Origin: CAWFFV01 sp963814985
GTDB taxonomy: Bacteria; Chloroflexota; Ktedonobacteria; Ktedonobacterales; Ktedonobacteraceae
Reading direction: 5' to 3'
DNA length: 64,000 nucleotides
NCBI GenBank assembly: GCA_963814985.1
Contig: CAWFFV010000001.1
Coordinates: 62,001 to 126,000, forward strand
The first letter of the stretch is position 1, and each line of letters opens with the position of its first letter. The notes under the pieces were generated by a model. The model made no database searches, was not told where the DNA came from, and was given only the letters and a program-made list of their open reading frames with translations. Both the position numbers and the translations under genes were made by a program. Below are positions 55,434 through 63,537 of the stretch, in pieces.

Positions 55434-55604
55434 TCAACATGTTGCAAGATCTCCTACATCGTAGCTCAATGTTGATACTTCTTGCTCACGATCCTGTAAT
55501 TCCCCATCTACTGTTGTCTCCTCCCCAAGATAGCTAGCGGCATCTCCAATGTGAATCAGTTCTAATTCCCGAATAATTGCGCGTAGTTCGCCAGTTGTTG
55601 CCAT
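55434..55604 (-). CDS. 56-residue acidic peptide ending in Cys (possible precursor peptide)
   Basis: ATG 55604 lies eight bases after a good GGAGG site. The product begins MATTGELRAIIRELEL, is acidic (about 12 Asp/Glu) and ends STLSYDVGDLATC-stop. The shape, a helical acidic N-terminal part and a C-terminal part with Ser, Thr and a final Cys, is like a precursor of a modified peptide. No modification enzyme or transporter is adjacent, so this is only a suggestion. It is divergently placed to the alcohol dehydrogenase. Confidence 0.5.
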   Translation of the reverse strand: MATTGELRAIIRELELIHIGDAASYLGEETTVDGELQDREQEVSTLSYDVGDLATC

Positions 55605-55937
55605 TGTGTATACCTCCGTTCATAGAGATAATTGCAAAATTCGATTCCCTTCCATCCCATCACCAATGCTCTCCTTCGATCGAACCAGGGCCAGATATTC
55701 TCTAGTTATAGATCAATGTAAGCAGAACAAGAGCAGAGTCAGTGGTTAGCTCTGTCTCTGTTTATATAGACGCTGCAAATTACTCTGTTAGTGCTCAAAT
55801 TGGTTCGTGGTAGTCCAAATAGGCCATGTTTGGGGAGAGTATTTTAAAGAGGAGTTTTGCCCTTTTGTGGACAAGACAAAGGCCACTTGCAACGCTCCCC
55901 CACCTTCACTAAATACATAGCCCTCATCAGACAAACG

Positions 55938-55946
55938 TGGTATACT
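55938..55946 (+). promoter_or_regulatory. Extended -10 promoter of the alcohol dehydrogenase gene
   Basis: TGGTATACT. Transcription should begin near 55953, which leaves a normal 40-base leader for GTG 55993 and too short a leader for ATG 55963. Confidence 0.45.
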
Positions 55947-55992
55947 GATAAGAAATCCATACATGCGTACCAAAGGGGTTTCGGGACGGGCT

Positions 55993-57048
55993 GTGAAAGC
56001 ACTTATCTACCATGCCTACAATGATATTCGTATAGAGGAGCTTCCTCTCCCAGTTATTACAGACCATGAGTTGCTCATACAAGTGCATGGCTGTGGACTG
56101 TGCGGATCAGATATTCTCAAAATTGTACAACAAGCGGCCCCACCTGTTATCCTGGGCCACGAGCTAACTGGCACAATTGTTGAACGAGGACAGGCCATCT
56201 CAACCTTTGCAGTGGGGCAACGGGTCGTTGTTGCCCATCATGTCCCTTGCGGTCAATGCCACTACTGCCAACATCTGAACTACTCAATGTGTGCATCCTT
56301 TAAGGCTTCAAATATCGATCCGTGCGGCTTTACAGAATATCTTCGTGTTCCTGCTGAGCATGTGCAACAGACAACCCTCATCCTCCCATCAACGCTCAGC
56401 GATGAGGAAGGATCATTTATTGAGCCACTGGCCTGCTGTGTTCGAGCAGTCAGGCGGACAGCTCTCCTTGCAAACGATAGCGTAGTTGTTATGGGTTTGG
56501 GCTCAATAGGACTACTTATGGTGCAAGCTGTAAAAGCCATGGGAGCACGCTCCGGTCGCGAGGTTCGAGTGTATGGCGTAGATTTGTTACCCGAACGCCT
56601 TCAGCTTGCTCGTGATCTTGGAGCCAACGACGTATTTACAGCCCCTACCGACGAGCAAGGACTACGCGATGTACTCGCGCCACTTACTCAAGGGCGTGGA
56701 GCAGATGTGGCTATTCTCACTGTGGCCGGAACACGGCCTTTCTTACAGGCCATGGCCAGCGTACGCAAAGGTGGTACCATACATATTTTTGCCGCACATG
56801 CGGATACTATACCCGTCAATATAGAAAAAATCTACCAACAAGAACTAAGTGTTATCAGTACCTATTCATCTTCACCGGAAGATCTGCGCATCGCTCTCGA
56901 CCTCCTTTCCAGACGCATGGTGCACGTTGGGCAACTCATCAGCCACCGCCTTCCATTGGAACAATTCCAGGAAGGCGTCACGTTGATGCGTGAGCGCGCA
57001 GCATTGAAGGTGTATTTTCAGATTGCAGGAGAAATTCATGGCAAGTAA
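55993..57048 (+). CDS. Zinc-dependent medium-chain alcohol/polyol dehydrogenase
   Basis: 351 residues from GTG 55993 (VKALIYHAYNDIRIEELPLP is the family start, seen in parts). The catalytic zinc ligands are in CGLCGSD and GHELTG; the structural zinc loop is CGQCHYCQHLNYSMC. The nucleotide fold has VMGLGSIGLLMVQ. It is closest to the threonine/sorbitol dehydrogenase group; the substrate is unknown. Its stop overlaps the start of lpdA by 11 bases, so the two are translationally coupled, which may place it in 2-oxo acid or acetoin-like metabolism. Confidence 0.88.
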   Translation: MKALIYHAYNDIRIEELPLPVITDHELLIQVHGCGLCGSDILKIVQQAAPPVILGHELTGTIVERGQAISTFAVGQRVVVAHHVPCGQCHYCQHLNYSMCASFKASNIDPCGFTEYLRVPAEHVQQTTLILPSTLSDEEGSFIEPLACCVRAVRRTALLANDSVVVMGLGSIGLLMVQAVKAMGARSGREVRVYGVDLLPERLQLARDLGANDVFTAPTDEQGLRDVLAPLTQGRGADVAILTVAGTRPFLQAMASVRKGGTIHIFAAHADTIPVNIEKIYQQELSVISTYSSSPEDLRIALDLLSRRMVHVGQLISHRLPLEQFQEGVTLMRERAALKVYFQIAGEIHGK

Positions 57049-58465
57049 TCATTATGATGTGGCAGTGATTGGCGCTGGTCCCGGCGGCTATGTAGCCGCT
57101 ATTCGAGCCGCACAACTTGGTGCCAGGGTCGCTATTGTTGAGAAGCAATATCTCGGTGGCACCTGTCTGAACGTAGGATGCATCCCCTCTAAAGCAATGT
57201 TACACGTTGCCGAGGTTATGCACAGCATGGAATCACTTGACGAACTGGGTATCCATCTGCCACAACCACCAACTTTTGATATGGCCAGGGCTATTGCTTT
57301 TAAAGATAAAGTCGTAAAACGAATGACTGGCGGTGTCGGCGCGCTAATGAAGGGCAATAACGTTGACGTATTTGACGGACTGGGTTCAGTCGATGCACTT
57401 TCCCATACCATCACCGTCTTGAAAAAAGAGGGAACCCAACAGCAGTTTAGCGCCAGTAAGATCATTCTCGCTACCGGGTCGACGCCCCTTATGCCGCCGA
57501 TGCCTGGTATCGATGGGCGCAATGTCATGAATAGTGACACTTGCTGGAGTCTCTCCAGGACACCGAAAAGCGTTATTTGCGTAGGCGGTGGCATAATTGG
57601 TACGGAACTGGCCTGTATGTTCAATGCTCTCGGCAGTCAGGTAACAATTCTGGAGATGCTCCCTCAAGTACTGGCTCCCCTTGATGACGAGGTCCGTCGC
57701 TTGCTGGTTCGCATCCTTACCAGGCGTGGCATTAACATTGTCACAGGTGCGAAGGTTGAGGGTATTGAAGATGATGGCAATCAGAAGAAGGTCATTACGA
57801 CTACCGATAAAGGACAACAGAGCTTTACAGGTGAGTATGTGCTGATGGCGGTCAGCCGACGCGCCAACACTACTGGTCTGGAAGGTTTGATGGAGCAGGG
57901 ACTCGACAACAATCGGGGATGCATCCGCGTCAACGAAAAGATGGAGACGAACCTGCCAGGCATCTATGCCATCGGGGATGTAGTACATGGCGCAGGCCTT
58001 GCCCACGTTGCATCCACCGAGGGTGAGATTGCCGCCGATAATGCGATGGGACATGAGGCAAAGATGGACTACAATGTCGTTCCGAACCCAATTTACACCT
58101 TTCCTGAAGTCGCATTCGTTGGTCTGACAGAAGAACAGGCAAAGACAAAACATCCGGAGGCTCGTATTGAGCGTTTTCCCTGGATAGCAATTGGTAAAGC
58201 CGTTGCAACCGCTGAAACGGAAGGGTTCACTAAGGTCATCATTGGCAAGTACGGCGAAATCCTGGGCGCACATATCATTGGCCCTGATGCCACCAACCTG
58301 ATTAGTGAGTTTTCGCTGGCAATGCACGGCGAACTGACTGTCGATGAAATCAGCGAGACAATTCACCCACACCCAACTCTAAGTGAGGGTATTCGTGAAG
58401 CAGTCCTGGCCGTCGAAGGTCGCCCGATACATATCCCGCCCAAGCAGCCAGCCAGAATCAGGTGA
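57038..58465 (+). CDS. lpdA: Dihydrolipoyl dehydrogenase
   Basis: 475 residues; ATG 57038 follows CAGGAG. FAD-binding GAGPGGYVAAIRAAQLG, redox-active disulfide GGTCLNVGCIPSK, NAD-binding VGGGIIGTELACMFNALG, the YAIGDV motif and the C-terminal interface with the catalytic His (IHPHPTLSE) are all intact. It is the E3 subunit that reoxidises lipoamide of pyruvate, 2-oxoglutarate, branched-chain or acetoin dehydrogenases or the glycine cleavage system. No E1/E2 genes are adjacent. Confidence 0.96.
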   Translation: MASNHYDVAVIGAGPGGYVAAIRAAQLGARVAIVEKQYLGGTCLNVGCIPSKAMLHVAEVMHSMESLDELGIHLPQPPTFDMARAIAFKDKVVKRMTGGVGALMKGNNVDVFDGLGSVDALSHTITVLKKEGTQQQFSASKIILATGSTPLMPPMPGIDGRNVMNSDTCWSLSRTPKSVICVGGGIIGTELACMFNALGSQVTILEMLPQVLAPLDDEVRRLLVRILTRRGINIVTGAKVEGIEDDGNQKKVITTTDKGQQSFTGEYVLMAVSRRANTTGLEGLMEQGLDNNRGCIRVNEKMETNLPGIYAIGDVVHGAGLAHVASTEGEIAADNAMGHEAKMDYNVVPNPIYTFPEVAFVGLTEEQAKTKHPEARIERFPWIAIGKAVATAETEGFTKVIIGKYGEILGAHIIGPDATNLISEFSLAMHGELTVDEISETIHPHPTLSEGIREAVLAVEGRPIHIPPKQPARIR

Positions 58466-58468
58466 ATG

Positions 58469-58641
58469 AGGCTTCTCAGGTGTCCTTTTCCTGATTCCTC
58501 ACCACCTGCGGTGGCTCGCTCTTGTTTTGTGTGAGTGGCAGGATTGGCGACCGTCGGTCGCCAATCCTGCCACTCACACAAAATGGCTTGTGAACTGCCT
58601 GCGGCAGTAATAAATCAAGAAAAGAACACCTGAACAGTTAC
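58469..58641. repeat. Cloverleaf palindromic element, copy p (reverse orientation)
   Basis: The left outer part CTTCTCAGGTGTCCTTTTC pairs with GAAAAGAACACCTGAACAG on the right. The left side hairpin is CACC-TGC-GGTG and the right ACTGCC-TGC-GGCAGT. The central palindrome has perfect 29-base arms (58525-58553 / 58555-58583). It follows the lpdA stop by four bases. Confidence 0.88.
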
Positions 58642-58645
58642 GCGT

Positions 58646-58785
58646 GATGAATACCCAAAAACGAGAGGAGCAAAAGAATACCTGAATTGTTACAGGCGAT
58701 GAATACCCAAAAACGAGAAGAGCAAAAGAATACCTGAATTGTTACAGGCGATAAATACCCAAAAAGCGAGAGGAGCATAAGATAG
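58646..58785. repeat. 52-base tandem repeat derived from the element end
   Basis: Two full units (58646-58697 and 58698-58749) and a partial third. Each contains ACCTGAATTGTTAC, a variant of the family terminus that also ends copy p just before. The tandem array looks like a local amplification of an element end. Confidence 0.8.
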
Positions 58786-58901
58786 GTACATTTGGGCTTA
58801 TTGTAGTGTTTCATTGACATGTAAGCATTATATACACAACAATAGTAGAGATAGATTTATGCTGCAATGAAAACAACAAACAAGCTGAGGTAAGAAACGC
58901 C

Positions 58902-60266
58902 ATGGAAGCCATACAGCAACAAACAAGTGCTCCATCTCGTATTTTGCTAGCCAGGATATTGATAATCCTGTCACTCATTTGTGCACTAGTATCAACGGCA
59001 TTCCTGGTTTATACACTAGCCAGCCCAATAAACCAGACCATAACAAACACTCATAAGGTACAAAAACCTATTCCCCTGACCGAGTCTGACGCCATTGCGG
59101 CAAGAACTACTGCCCAACAGTATATGAATGCTTTGCTTCATCAACGCTACGATATGATGTGGTCAATGCTTCATCCGCAAGTACAGGCTATGTGGCCAAA
59201 TGCAACGGCCTTCGCAATATTCTGGAAAAAACGGTTTCGGGACCACATACTCCAGAAATTCGCCCAGGGAACGCCCAGCGTGCTTCCCAATTGGGTCAAT
59301 CCTGAGACGATGGCCCGATATAATAATGTGGAGCAAGTACCTATCTCACTCCACCTTGCTCTCAAAACACCACCCCAACAACAAGCTCAACTGCCACCCG
59401 AAGTTCTGAATCCCAACCCACTCTTTCAAGATCTTCCCTTCGTCATTCAACACGTTACCGGCCCTGGTAGCAAGGCCGGTCGATGGCTCGTCCTCAACGG
59501 AGGACCGGCTGATCTGGAAGCGCCTATTTTGCCTCCGATCACGTCTGTCATGAAAACAGTTCAGGTACCTATCATGATGTATCACCACATCTCGGATGCT
59601 CCCCCTCATGATCTGCTTACACTGAGCCTGACTGTTACTCCCACTATTTTCAGTCGACAGTTGGACTACCTCAAGGCAAAGGGATACCACACCATTACCT
59701 TCAACCAGCTTTTCTCGGCTCTCTACTATGGTGGCCCATTACCTTCCAAACCCATTATCCTCACCTTTGATGACGGTTACGAGGATGCCTATCAATTCGC
59801 CTATCCGATCTTGAAGGCACATGGTTTTAGTGGAATGTTCTATATTATTAGTGGGAAGGTTGGCTGGCAAGGGCAGATGACGTGGAACCAGTTACGCGAA
59901 ATGGTTGCTAACGGGATGCAAATGGGCTCACATACTATTCACCACGTTGATATGGGACTGGTTCTCCGCTATTCACTAGAACAGGCACAACAAGAGTTGC
60001 AGGTCTCACAAGCTACATTGCAACAAAACCTTCACATCGCCATTCAACAGTTCTGCTATCCTTCGGGTGAACCATTCAAACATGGTACTTTAGCACTACG
60101 ACAGCAGATTGTTGCTCTGTTAGCAGCAGACGGCTATATTGGTGCAACTACCGACCCAGGTATGACTGGCATCACACAGAATAGCCAGAATCCCATGGTA
60201 CTGCTGCGCACACGTGTTGATGGACGTGAGACGTTCAAGAATTTCACCGATAGCTTACCATGGTAA
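58902..60266 (+). CDS. Membrane-anchored polysaccharide deacetylase
   Basis: 454 residues; ATG 58902 follows GAGG at a distance. One N-terminal membrane segment (about residues 18-40) anchors the protein outside. A region of about 100 residues (LTESDAIAARTTAQQYMNALL...) resembles a NTF2/DUF4440-like fold. The C-terminal NodB deacetylase has IMMYHHISD, ILTFDDGYEDAY (catalytic Asp and metal Asp), SHTIHHVDM (metal His) and CYPSGE. It probably removes acetyl groups from cell-wall or surface glycans. The TAA stop is part of the element that follows. Confidence 0.9.
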   Translation: MEAIQQQTSAPSRILLARILIILSLICALVSTAFLVYTLASPINQTITNTHKVQKPIPLTESDAIAARTTAQQYMNALLHQRYDMMWSMLHPQVQAMWPNATAFAIFWKKRFRDHILQKFAQGTPSVLPNWVNPETMARYNNVEQVPISLHLALKTPPQQQAQLPPEVLNPNPLFQDLPFVIQHVTGPGSKAGRWLVLNGGPADLEAPILPPITSVMKTVQVPIMMYHHISDAPPHDLLTLSLTVTPTIFSRQLDYLKAKGYHTITFNQLFSALYYGGPLPSKPIILTFDDGYEDAYQFAYPILKAHGFSGMFYIISGKVGWQGQMTWNQLREMVANGMQMGSHTIHHVDMGLVLRYSLEQAQQELQVSQATLQQNLHIAIQQFCYPSGEPFKHGTLALRQQIVALLAADGYIGATTDPGMTGITQNSQNPMVLLRTRVDGRETFKNFTDSLPW

Positions 60267-60412
60267 CTATTCAGGTCCCTTTTTCTGATTCCTCAGCGCC
60301 TACGGCGCTTCGCAGCTTGTTTTATGTGGGTTGCGTGTTTGCGGCGCAAACACGCAACCCACATAAAACAAGAGTGAGCCACCTGCGGTGGCGAGGGTAC
60401 CTGAATAGTTAC
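60263..60412. repeat. Cloverleaf palindromic element, copy q (complete)
   Basis: Termini GTAACTATTCAGGT and ACCTGAATAGTTAC pair perfectly. Side hairpin A is AGCGCC-TAC-GGCGCT, C is GCCACC-TGC-GGTGGC. The central palindrome has perfect 28-base arms (60316-60343 / 60345-60372), tip GTTTGCG-G-CGCAAAC. The first TAA of the terminus is the stop codon of the deacetylase gene. Confidence 0.93.
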
Positions 60413-60432
60413 CGGGATGACTCATGAATCTA

Positions 60433-60470
60433 CGAAGCGCCTGTGGCGCTGAGGAATCAGGCTCCCGCTA
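60433..60470. repeat. Fragment of a second cloverleaf element
   Basis: CGAAGCGCC-TGT-GGCGCTGAGGAATCAGG is side hairpin A with its flank in reverse orientation, 20 bases after copy q. No other part is visible. Confidence 0.7.
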
Positions 60471-60687
60471 CTAGCGGGGGTAGTGGGTCATACCAAGAGG
60501 AGGTTCTACCCCAGAATGGGAACGCTCCGAACAACAAAAACCGCAAGCGCGTGACTCTCCCGAACTACTTGATACTGATCAACCACAGACGTGAGTATGG
60601 TACAATACTTCATGAGAGAGTAAACAAACGATTAGCCGAGAAGCCATCCACTTCTTGCCTCACAACTTACGAGGAGATCTCATCAGC

Positions 60688-62297
60688 ATGATTGAGCAAA
60701 CATCGGCAAAGCCAGAGCCGTCTATTGTCGAACAAGGCACACTGTTTGATAAAGCAGAACTAGAGTGCCTCACTATCAAGCAGACAGAATGGGAAGAGAC
60801 GACCGTCAAGAAATCGCAGAAGCGCATGCCGGAACGTGATAATTTGATCACCACATCAGGTGTTCCGATTGATCGCGTGTATACATGCCGCAGGATAATG
60901 CGAATCTCGACTACACGCGGAATCTTGGCCTCCCTGGAGAGTATCCGTATACTCGTGGCGTGCAGCCAACTATGTACCGTGCCAAGCCATGGACGATGCG
61001 CATGTTTGCAGGTTTCGGTACCGCAGAAGATACCAACGCCCGTTTCAAATATCTCCTCACACAGGGACAGACTGGGCCTGTCAACTGCTTTCGATATGCC
61101 TACTCTCTATGGCTATGATACCGATCATCCACTTGCGTCTGGCGAATTTGGCAAATGCGGCGTGGCTGTCTCTTCCCTGGCAGACATGGAAATCCTATTC
61201 GATGCCGATTACCTCTCGACAAAATAACGACATCTATGACGATCAACAGCCCGGCTTCAGTCATCTGGGCCATGTATATCGTCAACGCCGAAAAGCGTGG
61301 CTTTCCCATGGAAACGTTGGGTGGCACACTCGCAAAACGATATCCTTAAGGAATACAGCGCGCAGAAAGAATTTCTCTTTCCACCAGAGCCATCCTGCGC
61401 CTGGTGACAGACACAGTCGAATTTGGCACACGTCATATGCCGCGCTGGAACACGATTAGTATCAGCGGGTACCATATACGCGAGGCAGGGGCAACCGCTG
61501 TCCAGGAACTGGCTTTCACTATCGCCGATGGCCTTGCATACGTCGATGCTGCTCTCAAGCGTGGTCTGAATATTGATGAATTCGCGCCGCGTCTCTCTTT
61601 CTTCTTCGATATACATAATGACTTCTTCGAAGAAATTGCAAAATTCCGCGCTGGCCGGCGCCTGTGGGCCAAACTGATGCGAGAGCGCTACGGTGCAAAG
61701 GACCAACGTTCATGGCTCATGCGTTGTCATGCTCAAACAGCAGGCGTCTCGTTGACTGCCCAGCAACCCGATAACAATATTATCCGTACAGCCATTCAAG
61801 CTCTGGCCGCTGTTCTGGGTGGCACGAATTCCCTGCATACCAATTCCATGGACGAAGCCCTGGCTTTGCCGACTGAAAAGGCTGTATTGATTGCTTTGCG
61901 CACGCAGCAAATTATTGCCAGCGAGAGTGGCGTCGTAAACACGGTTGATCCACTGGGTGGCTCCTACTTTGTCGAGCGTCTTACCGACGAAACTGAACGC
62001 GCAACGCAGGATTATCTTAATCGTATCGATGCGCTGGGCGGCGTGTTGGCTTGCATCCAGAATGGCTTCTTCCAGCGCGAGATCGCTGAGTCAGCCTATC
62101 GCTTCCAACAGGAGGTTGACCAGCACGAGCGAACGATCGTTGGCGTAAACGACTATGTTGTAGAGGAAGAGATCAAAGTTCCGACACTGTACATTGATCG
62201 GGTGGGTGAGCAGGCGCATCTTGAACGCCTTAACCGCGTGCGCCAGTGAACGAGATAACATAGCCGTCAAACGCTCTCTAGAAAATTTGCGCTCTGC
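60688..62297 (+). pseudogene. Methylmalonyl-CoA mutase catalytic subunit, several frameshifts and cut at the 3' end
   Basis: ATG 60688 follows GAGGAGA. The N-terminal substrate domain can be followed in pieces over changing frames: TRNLGLPGEYPYTRGVQPTMY, split here into TRNLGLPGEYPYTRG and VQPTMYRAKPWTMRMFAG; LSTAFDMPTLYGYDTDHP; TTSMTINSPASVIWAMY; RWNTISISGYHIREAGATAV; and the C-terminal VNTVDPLGGSYFVE. Breaks lie near 60885, 61075, 61220, 61325, 61395 and 62245. The family end after ERDNIAVKRSLENLRS is missing: unrelated G+C-rich DNA begins near 62297. The enzyme needs B12 and a separate or fused cobalamin-binding part, not seen here. Confidence 0.85.
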
Positions 62298-62299
62298 TC

Positions 62300-63537
62300 C
62301 ACCGCGGAACCCGGGTAGCCGAAGCGGGCCAATGCAATGGTCATTGACCGAGCTTCGCCGCGGCTCGCGCCGCGCGACGGATAACGGCTGGACGATCTGC
62401 AGCGGCATCACGGGACTAGTGGTTTTGCAGGTGTTGCCTGCTGGCAGGCCCGCAAATCGTTGCTGCAGCCAGGTGAATGCATAAGGTGCACCGGCCACAC
62501 CCGCTTTGACATGGCCGAGGTCGCCGATGAAGATCCCGGTCATGTTCGAGCTGGCGGCGCAGGAAGTCTTGAGGTACGTGACCGTTGAGCCGGGCAGGAC
62601 AATCGGGTCGCTAGTTCCCTGAATGACCAGCGCAGGCACCGGAGGAGGCGGTGGCGTATTCGCTGCGAAGGCCGCGGCCCACCGCGGCGACGCGAGCGGA
62701 TTCGTCTTGATCAGGGGCTTCCCGCCGAGATGGCTGCCCAGGTCAAGCTTGATCAACTCCGGTTCGACGCACGTGGCGGCCATCTTGCTGATATCACCCG
62801 CAGAGGAATTTGTGATATCCGGGAGTTTCAGGCCTGGATAGGTGCCTGGCCACGTCGCGAGCACCTCAGACCCGATCAGCGAGCCGATGACAGAATTCCA
62901 TTCGTGGGAGAGCAGAATCGGAAGGTCCGCCGCCGGTGCGGCCGCCGCGACCGCCGACGATATCGAGTTCCGGGGCGTAGCGCGGGGCGAGGTCAGCAGC
63001 CCACAAGACACTGTTCCCGCCTTGCGAGTGCCCCCAGAGCCCGACCCGGGTCCCCGCGTCAACACCGGGCATGCGGCGAGCCGCTCGCACCGAGTTCAGG
63101 ACGTCATGAGCCTCAGCCGCGCCCACCAGATACTGAGGGGGTCCCGGGGTTCCCAGGCCGGCGTAGTCAGTGGCGGTTACTACCCACCCGGCGGCCAGGA
63201 AGTTCGCGAGTCCCGGGATGTCCGCCTCGACGTCCGGAGCCCGCGACGGCGCGCAGTCCACGCCCAGGCCGACCGTGGGATGCGCCCACGCGATGACGTC
63301 ACGTCCCCCCGGCGGAGCTGAGGGTGCCTGCGGCTCGGGCGCGAAGACCAGGCCACTGCTGACCGCCGGCGAGCCAGCCGACTGCCACCCCGCCGGCAGG
63401 GCGTAGAAGGGGGCGAGCACCTGCTGGGCCTGGTTAGTGCTGGCCACCGTTCTTTGGTGACGGAAGAGAAGGGTGATGGCCAGTGCGAGCACCAGAACGA
63501 CGATCGTGGCGACGAACCCGATCAGATATCGCCACAC
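62300..63537 (-). CDS. Secretory lipase-like alpha/beta hydrolase, frameshifted, in G+C-rich DNA
   Basis: Starts at ATG 63537 with a membrane/signal segment (LIGFVATIVVLVLALAITLL) and continues with the family features of secretory lipases: ATDYAGLGTPGP, nucleophile GLWGHSQGGNSVLWA. Near 62960 the frame changes to AAAAPAADLPILLSHEWN..., with the acid in IQGTSDPIVLPG and the His in GDLGHVKAG. The stop is uncertain because the frame runs on to the join with the mutase. Composition (46 of 60 bases G or C at 63241-63300) and family suggest an actinobacterial source. Confidence 0.78.

Noticed and set aside
55434..55604. A complete RiPP gene cluster around the 56-residue peptide
   Set aside because: Neighbours are a phosphoesterase and an alcohol dehydrogenase; no modifying enzyme, protease or exporter is nearby.
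55630..55660. Possible tRNA T-arm (ATTCGATTCCC)
   Set aside because: No matching acceptor, D or anticodon stem could be placed around it.
58646..58785. CRISPR-like array
   Set aside because: The units are contiguous 52-base tandem copies without unique spacers, and no cas genes are present. The Cas4-like domain at 38041 belongs to a Dna2-type fusion.
1033..60412. Cloverleaf elements as integron attC sites (folded single strand, variable arms)
   Set aside because: attC sites carry RYYYAAC and GTTRRRY boxes. The termini here (GTAACT..TTCAG / CTGAA..AGTTAC) do not fit the R' box, the elements are scattered singly among chromosomal genes, and there is no integrase.
1021..60412. Open frames that run through the palindromes on both strands
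   Set aside because: Palindromic DNA produces mirror-image frames by chance; none has a ribosome site or family match.
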